A stretch of 64,000 nucleotides of DNA, taken from NCBI GenBank assembly GCA_964445695.1, contig CAYULF010000020.1, positions 1-64,000 of the forward strand. Reading direction: 5' to 3'. The position numbers and the translations under genes were made by a program. Positions 35,569 to 43,043 of the stretch are shown piece by piece; the first letter of the stretch is position 1, and each line of letters opens with the position of its first letter. The notes under the pieces were generated by a model. The model ran no database searches and had not been told where the DNA came from. It saw only the letters and a list, made by a program, of their open reading frames with translations. The DNA is from JAUIKM01 sp964445695. GTDB taxonomy: Bacteria > Bacteroidota > Ignavibacteria > Kapaibacteriales > UBA7675.

Positions 35569-36318
35569 TTAAGTCCCTTTTTTCCCGGCGCCTTGTTTCA
35601 GAATAGCCGTCAGCGCGTTGTGGTAGTCCGGGTACATGCTCAGATCGTTGTGATGTCCGCCACGCACCGTGTGTAAAATAGAATCGTCTCCCAGCATCTG
35701 CGCCAGACGCACGCTGCAGTCGTAAGGCACAATTTCATCCTGCGTGCCGTGGATCAGGTCCACGCGGATGTTAACCTCGCGCAGCATTGCGCCGATGTCG
35801 AACTGGTAGTCCAGCGGCAGGCCCGCCGGCAACATCGGAAACAACGTGCGCGCCAGGTCCGGCACGCTCACAAATGGCGTCTCCAGGATAAGCTGACGGC
35901 AAGCGCTGCCGCGCGCCAGATGTGTCATCATCGCCGTGCCCAGTGAACGACCGTACAGGATGATGTCCTGTTCCGCATATCCCATGCGCGCGCGACGCAG
36001 CACACACTCGGCATCACTGAAAAACTGCGCTTCCGTTCCAACCTCGCCGCTGCTTTTGCCGTAGCCGCGGTAGTCGTAAATGATGACCTCGTAACCGAGT
36101 TCGTTAAACACGGCCGCCACAGCTCCCCAGGAAGCCAGATTGCCGGCGTTGCCGTGCGCATAGACCACGCAGCCGCGTGGATTGTCGAGGCTGAAGTGCA
36201 GCGCGTTTAACTTCTCGCCGTCCTCCGTCGGGATAAATAACTCGCGACAGTCCGGCCCGAAATCGAACGTGTAGTCGGTTCGCAGTTTTTCCGGATAAAA
36301 CAGAATATCTCTCAGCAC
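35569..36318 (-). CDS. Alpha/beta hydrolase (BAAT/YfhR-like serine hydrolase)
   Basis: A 249-aa hydrolase: oxyanion motif VVYAHGNAGNLASW, YDYRGYGKSSG, nucleophile GRSLGT, acid in IHGTQDEIVP and His in RGGHHNDLS. This is the set of the YfhR/ABHD17-like family. No signal peptide is evident from this start, though the N-terminus may anchor. The GTG at 36318 is chosen because the longer TTG-started frame (to 36360) would begin inside the clpP terminator. The substrate is unknown; members are often thioesterases or peptidases. Confidence 0.87.
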   Translation of the reverse strand: MLRDILFYPEKLRTDYTFDFGPDCRELFIPTEDGEKLNALHFSLDNPRGCVVYAHGNAGNLASWGAVAAVFNELGYEVIIYDYRGYGKSSGEVGTEAQFFSDAECVLRRARMGYAEQDIILYGRSLGTAMMTHLARGSACRQLILETPFVSVPDLARTLFPMLPAGLPLDYQFDIGAMLREVNIRVDLIHGTQDEIVPYDCSVRLAQMLGDDSILHTVRGGHHNDLSMYPDYHNALTAILKQGAGKKGT

Positions 36319-36344
36319 CGTGCACCCACTGTTCGCAATGAAAT

Positions 36345-36392
36345 AAAAAAGCCGCCGCAAGCTACCGGTCAGGGCGCATTCGCGGCGGCAAA
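36345..36392 (-). terminator. Terminator of clpP
   Basis: On the minus strand GCCGCCGC pairs with GCGGCGGC across a loop of about 24 nt, followed by TTTTTTATTTC, 30 bp past the clpP stop. Confidence 0.75.
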
Positions 36393-36422
36393 CTATCTAC
36401 CGTGCTTTTGTTAAACGCGGCC

Positions 36423-36998
36423 TCAGTCCAGATCGCCGACCGACTCGATAATACGGCCCGGCAGACCGTACTCGATGGCGTCTTCCGCCGTCAGCCAGAA
36501 ATCGCGCAAAGTGTCTTTTTCCACGCGCTCCAGCGGCTGCCCCGTCGCTTCCGCCAGAATGCGGTTGATGCGCGCGCGCGTTTTCAGAATCTGGTCCGTG
36601 TGAATTTCCAGGTCGCTGGCAGGTCCGCGAGCGCCGCCCAGCGGCTGGTGAATCAGGAAACGCGTGTTCGGCAGGCAGACGCGTTGGTCCTTCGGCACAG
36701 ATACGTAGATCAGCGTCGCCGCGCTCACCACCCAGCCCGTGCCGATAATTATCACCTTCGGCTTGATAAAACGAATCATGTCGTGAATCGTATCGCCGGA
36801 TTCCACATGGCCGCCGGGCGAGTTAACGAGCACGCGAATGTCGTCGTCAGATTCGGCCGCCAGCGCCAGCAACTGAGCGCAGACTCTCTCCGCCAGATCC
36901 ATGTCGATTTCGCCGAAAATCGTCACGACGCGCGCCTTGAGCAGTCGTTCCTGCAGACCGTTTTTGGCTTTGTCTTCTTGCTTTTTTTCCTCTGCCAT
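36423..36998 (-). CDS. clpP: ATP-dependent Clp protease proteolytic subunit (ClpP-like)
   Basis: A 191-aa ClpP-fold serine protease that forms heptameric rings and degrades proteins delivered by Clp ATPases. The triad is present: S92 (GWVVSAATL), H117 (RFLIHQP) and D166 (TLRDFWL). The Ser environment differs from the usual GxAASMG, and the oxyanion Gly-rich strand is NSPGGHVESGD. The N-terminus is charged (MAEEKKQEDKAKNG) and lacks the classic ClpP start, so this may be a secondary ClpP paralogue. GGAG lies 7 bp before the ATG. No clpX or tig is adjacent. Confidence 0.9.
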   Translation of the reverse strand: MAEEKKQEDKAKNGLQERLLKARVVTIFGEIDMDLAERVCAQLLALAAESDDDIRVLVNSPGGHVESGDTIHDMIRFIKPKVIIIGTGWVVSAATLIYVSVPKDQRVCLPNTRFLIHQPLGGARGPASDLEIHTDQILKTRARINRILAEATGQPLERVEKDTLRDFWLTAEDAIEYGLPGRIIESVGDLD

Positions 36999-37432
36999 GC
37001 ATCAACTCCACTGTATTGCTGGTCCGTAAAATTCCGGTTCTATCGGCAAGAATGACCGATGGATCACTGACGCACGCGCGCCGCCTTTCATGTATCGTCC
37101 GCAAAATCCCCCTTTTTTGGCTTTTTCCCGCATTTTTCCGCCACCGCCGCTTCAGCTCCGGCAATTGACCTGCTTTTCAGAGCGCTCACCTGCGGTGGCT
37201 TGCCATAACCTTTTTGTTTGTCCCCGGGTGTGAAGCGGCGCGGTATTTGTGCATTGCACCGTACGGCGACCGAAAAGATATTGCGCTGTCATAGAGCAGG
37301 TGTTCAACAGACTGCGCGGCGCGCTTTGCACAGCTGTTTTAGAAATCTTTTACATGTCAGTGACGCCTACGTAAAATCTTCGTGGTATTTAGGGCCTTGC
37401 TCAACGCATAGAGATGGTTAAGAGATGCTGAA
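36999..37432. other. Divergent intergenic region clpP / HAD-FAM151 gene
   Basis: About 430 bp with TTGTTTGTC at 37214-37222 after a T run. No gene; promoters of both neighbours are expected here. Confidence 0.45.
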
Positions 37433-38869
37433 ATGAAAGAACGACTTTCGATCCTGGTTTCACACCTGGAGCGAATGAGATCGAAATATCCGGACGAGCG
37501 GCTGCTGATGTTGCTCGATTTCGAAGGTTCCGTCTTTGATCTCACTTCGCTCCTGCCGCCACTTCTCCTCGACTTCGACGCCGCAATGGACGCCGAACTC
37601 AGTGGCCGCATCCGCGTCAAACCGCAGCCGACCGCCACGAACCGCCTGGAAGATCTCCTGGCCACCCGTGCGTTAACAAGCTCGGAGATTCGCCGCGTGC
37701 AGGCCTGGTACAACAGCAACTATTCGCTTGCCGGTCCCGACTTCGACGAGTTGCGCATATTCGAAGGCGTGTTGCCGCTGCTCTCCTGGCTGCAATCGCA
37801 GCCGAACGTCTTTGTGGGCATTGCTACCAGCCGCCCGGAAGAACTGCGGACCGATACACGCGCCTTCCTGCGCCGCGCCGCTTCGCGTGCCCGTATCCCG
37901 CTGCGGGATCCGCTCCTGGCCATGACGCCCAACCGCCCTTTCAGCGAAAAAACCAGCGGACTGGCCGCCAACACCCGCTACTTTCAGGAACAGGGGTTTT
38001 GCATCTTTGCCGTCGCCGGCGTCTGCGAAACGGATGCCGCCCTGTTAAACGACATCGACGCCCAGCGCGAAATCCTGGTCTTGCCATTCGGACCCGTCTT
38101 CGCCCAACCCAAAAAATTAACAACGGAAAATACTTCAACCGCGGGGACGCTTAACACCGCTCCCGTTGACAAACAAGATGGGTTTATTCAGAGTGATATT
38201 CCGGGCGGGATCGACCTGGCGTGGACGCGCGTCAATGACATGCAGACACTGCACAGTTTTCTCGACTCCTCGATCCGCTGGGCCGAAATGGACGTTTTCC
38301 AGGACCCCGTCAGCCGCGACCTGATTCTGCGCCGCAACAGTTTCAACCAAACGCCGCTGCAGCGCCACGAAGATATCCTGCTGCTGGAAGTCTGCCTGTA
38401 CAAGTGCCGCCGCCACGGACGCGGTATAAAACTCGATTTCAAGGAAGGTGGCGACCTGGTCGATCGCGTCATCGAAGTGGTGCGCGCACACGGCTTCCCC
38501 GACACCGACCTGTGGTTTAACGGACATGTGGAGCGATTCCACGAAGACGGTTTCCGCCGTCTGGCCGAAGCGTTTCCAGGTGCGGCGATACAGTGCCCGA
38601 TTCACTTCATGGAATCGACGATCATGGAAGCGCCCAACAAAGCGCTCGAAATTTTAACGATGTTAAAAAGCTGGGGCGTACGTCGTTTTTCCATCAATTG
38701 GTTAACGCAGAACAAACGCACGATGATAGATTGCCTGTCCCGCTGGGGTTTTGAAGTAAACATCTACAACGTGCCAAACCACGAGTCTTTTGTGCAGGCG
38801 CTGCACCTGTTGCCGCGTTCCATTTCCACCGACTTCCGCATGCAGCCCTTGCAACTGCCGCTTGTTTAA
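37433..38869 (+). CDS. Two-domain protein: degenerate HAD-like plus FAM151/menorin (DUF2181)-like
   Basis: A 478-aa protein. Residues 1-220 look like a HAD phosphatase-type domain: a hydrophobic strand LLMLLDFEG (D29, with E31 where HAD enzymes have the second Asp), helical cap, VGIATSRPEE (T132/S133, motif II) and FAVAGVCETDAAL (197-203) in place of the GDxxxD motif. After a Pro/Thr linker (223-256), residues 257-478 resemble FAM151/menorin, a GDPD-like barrel: W263, WAEMDV (E285, D287), KLDFK (333-337), DLWFNGHVERFH and FPGAAIQCPIHF. FAM151 proteins are best known from animals. No signal peptide. Its stop overlaps that of the convergent nfi gene. A GACAAACAA repeat word encodes part of the linker (38168-38176). 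The function is unknown. Confidence 0.8.
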   Translation: MKERLSILVSHLERMRSKYPDERLLMLLDFEGSVFDLTSLLPPLLLDFDAAMDAELSGRIRVKPQPTATNRLEDLLATRALTSSEIRRVQAWYNSNYSLAGPDFDELRIFEGVLPLLSWLQSQPNVFVGIATSRPEELRTDTRAFLRRAASRARIPLRDPLLAMTPNRPFSEKTSGLAANTRYFQEQGFCIFAVAGVCETDAALLNDIDAQREILVLPFGPVFAQPKKLTTENTSTAGTLNTAPVDKQDGFIQSDIPGGIDLAWTRVNDMQTLHSFLDSSIRWAEMDVFQDPVSRDLILRRNSFNQTPLQRHEDILLLEVCLYKCRRHGRGIKLDFKEGGDLVDRVIEVVRAHGFPDTDLWFNGHVERFHEDGFRRLAEAFPGAAIQCPIHFMESTIMEAPNKALEILTMLKSWGVRRFSINWLTQNKRTMIDCLSRWGFEVNIYNVPNHESFVQALHLLPRSISTDFRMQPLQLPLV

Positions 38870-39555
38870 GTTTGGGCCATCTCTTTCTTGATGTCCGCAA
38901 CGCGCTTGTCCGCAAGGCGCGTCGGCTCCGGAAGTCGCAACCCGCGGCCGCAGCGCAGGACGGTATTCACCGCGTCGTCCAGCGTCGTTTTATGTCCGAT
39001 GCTCACGTACACCGGTTTAACATTGTCGCGCGTGCGCAGCACCGCTCCCAGTTCCTCGCCGTCTTTTGCCAGTAATTGCATGCGGCTGCCGCGCTCCGGA
39101 CCGGGATCCTCGTGCACGCCCGTCAGACGGCTCTTGGCGCAGGCAACGGCAGGCATGTCGCACAGCAGGCCGACGTGTGAAGCAATCCCCAACCGGCGCG
39201 GATGGGCAATGCCGTGACCGTCGAACATCAACAGATCTACCCGGTGTTGAACTTTTTCCAGCGCAGCCAGAATCGCCGGCGCCTCACGGAAACTCAGGAA
39301 GCCGGGAATGTAGGGAAAGAGCGTCGGCGCCGTCGCGTGCTGTTCTTCCACAACGCATCCATCCTGCATGTCCCAGACGATTGCCGCCGCCAGGCACTCG
39401 CGTCCTTCCGCCGGAAAAGCGCAGTCCAGTCCCGCTACATAACGCAGTTTACCGAGTCTACCGCGGCGGATGATCCGGCCGGCCAACTCGCGTTGGATTG
39501 CCGCAGCCGCCTGCGTGTCGATGTCCCAGTCGTGCAGTACCGCTGGAAGTTTCAT
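38866..39555 (-). CDS. nfi: Endonuclease V (deoxyinosine 3' endonuclease)
   Basis: A 229-aa repair nuclease cutting the second phosphodiester bond 3' of deoxyinosine. All metal and catalytic residues align with Thermotoga EndoV, shifted by one or two: D44 (VAGLDCAF), E91 (LSFREAP), D112 and H118 (FDGHGIAHPRR). The wedge motif PYIPG (81-85) is intact. The gene converges on the HAD-FAM151 gene with overlapping stop codons. Confidence 0.95.
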   Translation of the reverse strand: MKLPAVLHDWDIDTQAAAAIQRELAGRIIRRGRLGKLRYVAGLDCAFPAEGRECLAAAIVWDMQDGCVVEEQHATAPTLFPYIPGFLSFREAPAILAALEKVQHRVDLLMFDGHGIAHPRRLGIASHVGLLCDMPAVACAKSRLTGVHEDPGPERGSRMQLLAKDGEELGAVLRTRDNVKPVYVSIGHKTTLDDAVNTVLRCGRGLRLPEPTRLADKRVADIKKEMAQT

Positions 39556-39604
39556 GTCAGTACTTCAGATTGATGTTGACAGGTGAGGTGAATTAAACAG
39601 GTTC

Positions 39605-40105
39605 TTAACGGCGCGCTGTCGGACGCAGCTGTCCGCGCGCCCAGGATGCGGCGAGCAGCAGAACCAGGGCGATGATGTTAATGCCGAAGCGCATCAGGTC
39701 CGCCGGCGGGTCGAAGTTCAATACAAACTGTCCGCCCAGATCAAAGTTTGTCCTGAACCCGGTCGCGCTGTCGAATTGCAGATACCAGGCCGCGCCGGTG
39801 TAGAAGTAGTATTGCGCCAGCACTCCGCTGAATCCGAATGACTTGAATACAAGCAGCGGGTACATCAGCAGCCAACCGCGCGTCTGCGCATTGCGGCATT
39901 TCCACGCCAGTACAATAGTGAAAATCGCCAGCGCCAGCAGCAATCCCATGCTGACGAACTCCCCGTCTCCCGCCGGATTGCCGCCGAACAGCAGACTGAG
40001 AATAATGCCGGCGTGGATAATGGCAATCGAGGCCAGCGTAATTTCCGCCGCCACGACGCCGCTGATCACGTTTTGTGCGAGTTGTTTTCTGCTCCTGTTT
40101 TGCAT
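39605..40105 (-). CDS. Four-helix membrane protein of unknown function
   Basis: A 166-aa protein with four likely transmembrane helices: ISGVVAAEITLASIAIIHAG, VSMGLLLALAIFTIVLAW, WLLMYPLLVFKSFGFSGVLA and FGINIIALVLLLAASWA. The loop between helices 3 and 4 is aromatic and Asp/Phe-rich (LQFDSATGFRTNFDLGG). A basic N-terminus and C-terminus suggest both face the cytoplasm. No family recognised. It lies 49 bp upstream of nfi on the same strand, so cotranscription is possible. Confidence 0.75.
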   Translation of the reverse strand: MQNRSRKQLAQNVISGVVAAEITLASIAIIHAGIILSLLFGGNPAGDGEFVSMGLLLALAIFTIVLAWKCRNAQTRGWLLMYPLLVFKSFGFSGVLAQYYFYTGAAWYLQFDSATGFRTNFDLGGQFVLNFDPPADLMRFGINIIALVLLLAASWARGQLRPTARR

Positions 40106-40238
40106 CGGTCTTTCCGGCTGTTTGATTGCGCCGTTGCTGCGGCGCTTAGTGTTCAGTTCCGAGCTGCAAGATACACAGCGCAGGATTGTAGTCTGTGATT
40201 TGGTCGGAGAGAGGCGGGTAGGCGGCAGAGGATTTCAG

Positions 40239-40290
40239 GCCCAACTACGTAAAACTACGTAGGAGCTGTGAGCCCTAAGGGCTCACAGCC
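40239..40290 (-). repeat. Stem-loop interspersed repeat, copy C (inverted)
   Basis: The minus strand reads GCTGTGAGCCCTTAGGGCTC then ACAGCTCCTACGTAG, matching the hairpin and CTACGTA part of copies A and B, in opposite orientation. It is less conserved outside the hairpin. It lies between a divergent gene pair. Confidence 0.8.
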
Positions 40291-40360
40291 CACTCTTCCC
40301 GTCTCTTCCGCCCATCGCCGCGGCGCTGAATAATTTCAGACCCAAATCGTGTTTTCCGGC

Positions 40361-41422
40361 ATGCAACCCGGTAAAAAAGCCATCAAAGGACGCGGCGCGG
40401 CCGAAAACCCCGCCCACCGTTTTACCACGATCAGCCTGGAACGCGATCCGGACTGGAACGAAGACGACCCCGCGCCGCAGACACAGATTCTGCGCGACGA
40501 GGCCCGCAGCATTCTCGTGCGCAACAACAGCCCCGACGTGCCCTTTGAGTACGGAATCAATCCCTACCGCGGCTGTGAACACGGCTGCATCTACTGTTAT
40601 GCGCGCCCCTCGCACGAATACTTCGGACTGTCCGCCGGCGTGGACTTCGAGAGTAAAATTCTCGTGAAAGAACACGCGCCGCAGATGCTGGCGCGCGAAC
40701 TCTCGCGGCCGGGCTGGAAACCGCAGGTCATCGCATTCAGCGGCAATACGGACGCTTACCAGCCGCTCGAACGACGATTGAAAATCACACGCGGCTGTCT
40801 GGAAGTACTGCGCGATTTCCGCAATCCCGTCGCCATCATCACCAAAAATGCGCTGATTACGCGCGACCTCGACCTGCTGCGCGACTTAAACAAGTACGAC
40901 GCCGTGGCTGTCATGATTTCCGTCACGACGCTGGACGGCGCACTGACGCGCATCCTGGAGCCGCGCACCTCGCAGCCCGCCAAACGCCTGCAGGCCATCA
41001 GCAGCCTGGCCGAAGCGGGAATCCCTGTCGGCGTCATGGTCGCGCCGGTCATACCCGGAATAACCGACCACGAGACCGCCGCCATTCTGGAGGCCGCCGC
41101 CGCCCATGGCGCGACGCGCGCCGGTTATGTTAACCTGCGTCTGCCGCTGAGCGTCGCACCGCTGCTGGAAGCCTGGCTGGAAGAACACTATCCCGACCGC
41201 AAGAACAAAGTTCTCAATCGCGTGCGCTCCATGCACGCCGGCAAACTGAATGTCAACAACTTCGGTGCGCGCATGCGTGGCAAAGGCGCTTATGCCGACC
41301 TGTATTCACAACAGTTTAAGATTCTCTGCGAGCGCTTCGGCTTAAACAAACAAACCGACAAGACACTCAGCAACGCGCATTTTCGCCGATTTGATCCCAC
41401 GCAAAATGAACTGTGGCAGTAG
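40361..41422 (+). CDS. PA0069/SplB-like radical SAM protein
   Basis: A 353-aa radical SAM enzyme. The 4Fe-4S cysteines are in CEHGCIYCYAR (CxxxCxxC), preceded by NPYRGC. The start motif KAIKGRGAAENPAHRF, the segment FESKILVKEHAP and TDAYQPLERRLKITR define the PA0069/Rv2578c family, related to spore photoproduct lyase. The substrate is not known. The ATG at 40361 precedes the conserved region; a GTG 12 bp earlier is an alternative. It is a monocistronic gene. Confidence 0.93.
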   Translation: MQPGKKAIKGRGAAENPAHRFTTISLERDPDWNEDDPAPQTQILRDEARSILVRNNSPDVPFEYGINPYRGCEHGCIYCYARPSHEYFGLSAGVDFESKILVKEHAPQMLARELSRPGWKPQVIAFSGNTDAYQPLERRLKITRGCLEVLRDFRNPVAIITKNALITRDLDLLRDLNKYDAVAVMISVTTLDGALTRILEPRTSQPAKRLQAISSLAEAGIPVGVMVAPVIPGITDHETAAILEAAAAHGATRAGYVNLRLPLSVAPLLEAWLEEHYPDRKNKVLNRVRSMHAGKLNVNNFGARMRGKGAYADLYSQQFKILCERFGLNKQTDKTLSNAHFRRFDPTQNELWQ

Positions 41423-41638
41423 TTCCCCGCACACGCGACGCAGGCGCAATTCACCCGACTGTTTAATATTCCGTTGCCACCGACGGCGCTCCTGCAAAGC
41501 GCTTAACCAACTGTTTACACAGTTTTAACTGCGGCCAAATACCCACGCAACAAATTCAGGCTATTTTCGGCGTTTTCTCTGCGCCGGCTCGGCTCCCCCG
41601 AATACTCCATTCTTTCATATTCACACCTGGATGTTTAC

Positions 41639-42934
41639 ATGAAGCGATTGTTTCAACTGCGCTTGTTATTGCTGGCCGGCACCTGCCTGCTGATCAGCAC
41701 GGGCTGCGACGACGATGACGACAACGGCACAAATCCGAACACGAGGCCGACCTATCCCTCCACGCCGGTGGAATTGATGCCGCGTACGTCGCTGGCCACC
41801 TTCGGCGACGTGAATGTCTGGCACGGCGGTTACGGCTCCGGCATGGCCCTGGACCTGACGTCCGACGAACACTTCTACATCATGACCGACCGCGGACCGA
41901 ACTTCGACGGCGCGGACGGCGACTCCAAAGTTTTCCCGATCCCTTCATTCAATCCCGTCATCGGTCGCTTTAAACTTGAGAACGGCGAGATGAATCTCGT
42001 CTCCTCGATCGTTCTCAAAGATGCGAGCGGCACGCCGATCACCGGTCTGCCGAATCCCGTCGGCGCCGGCGGCACGGGCGAGACGCCCTCCGACCTCGAC
42101 GGCAATATCCTGCCTTTCGACGCCAACGGCCTCGATCCCGAAGGCATCCAGTTCATGAACGACGGAACGTTCTGGGTGAGCGACGAGTACGGTCCCTACA
42201 TGGTCCACTTCAACGCCGGCGGCACGACAATCGAGCGCCTGAGCCCATTCTCCGGCGGCCGTCGCCTGCCGCTCGTATTGCAAAAACGCCGCCCCAACCG
42301 CGGCATGGAAGGTCTGACGATTACACCGGATGAAAGCAAAATCGTCGGCATCATGCAATCCTCGCTCGACAACCCGAGCAAAAGCGTTCGCTCGACCTCC
42401 AAAGTGACGCGTATCGTCGTTTTCGACGTCGCGACAGGAACATCGAAACTCTTCCTCTATGAGCAGGAAGCCCCGGCCCTGAGCAACAGCGAAATCCGCG
42501 CCATCTCCAACACGGAATTTATCGTGCTCGAACGCGACGGCGCTTTCCAGGACGCCGGCGCAGTCTACAAACGCCTCTACAAAATCGACATCAGCAACGC
42601 CACGGACGTCCTGGGCGACGATACAGAGAACGGCATGATGATCGACGGCAAGACGCTGGAAGAAAGCACGCGTTCGGAAATCGAAGGCGCCGGCATCAAC
42701 TTCGTGACGAAGAGCCTGGTGTTCGACATCCTCTCGATCTCCGGCGGTTATCCGCACGACAAACCGGAAGGTTTTGTGATCATCAACAGCACGCGCATCG
42801 GCATCATCAACGATGATGACTTCGGCGTGGATGACAACGGTAACGGCGGGCTGGTGCAAAAGCTGCTGCCGGGAACGACTACGACCGACAGCAACAAGAT
42901 GTACTTCGTGACGCTGTCGACGCCGCTGTTCTGA
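41639..42934 (+). CDS. Lipoprotein, esterase-like activity of phytase family
   Basis: A 431-aa protein with a lipoprotein signal (MKRLFQLRLLLLAGTCLLIS, lipobox STGC) followed by a run of five Asp residues, typical of outer-membrane export in Bacteroidota. The mature part is a beta-propeller of the esterase-like phytase family (PF13449): YIMTDRGPNFDG, FDANGLDPEGIQFMNDGTFW, VSDEYGPYMVHF, GMEGLTITPDESKI and FIVLERDGAFQD are its hallmarks. It probably acts on phosphate or carboxylic esters at the cell surface. It is monocistronic and ends in a bidirectional terminator. Confidence 0.9.
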   Translation: MKRLFQLRLLLLAGTCLLISTGCDDDDDNGTNPNTRPTYPSTPVELMPRTSLATFGDVNVWHGGYGSGMALDLTSDEHFYIMTDRGPNFDGADGDSKVFPIPSFNPVIGRFKLENGEMNLVSSIVLKDASGTPITGLPNPVGAGGTGETPSDLDGNILPFDANGLDPEGIQFMNDGTFWVSDEYGPYMVHFNAGGTTIERLSPFSGGRRLPLVLQKRRPNRGMEGLTITPDESKIVGIMQSSLDNPSKSVRSTSKVTRIVVFDVATGTSKLFLYEQEAPALSNSEIRAISNTEFIVLERDGAFQDAGAVYKRLYKIDISNATDVLGDDTENGMMIDGKTLEESTRSEIEGAGINFVTKSLVFDILSISGGYPHDKPEGFVIINSTRIGIINDDDFGVDDNGNGGLVQKLLPGTTTTDSNKMYFVTLSTPLF

Positions 42935-42984
42935 TCCAACTGGTACGCGCCGCTTCAAATGTGAAGCGCCTGTTTAAAACTACG

Positions 42985-43017
42985 GCGGGAAGTCCATGTG
43001 GACTTCCCGCTGCTGTT
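42985..43017. terminator. Bidirectional terminator
   Basis: A perfect 12-bp stem, GCGGGAAGTCCA (42985-42996) with TGGACTTCCCGC (42999-43010), loop TG. It has TGTTTTA on one side and TAGTTTTAAA on the other, between the convergent genes ending at 42934 and 43044. Confidence 0.85.
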
Positions 43018-43043
43018 TTACGCCAGAATCCTAGCCCAGGGAC

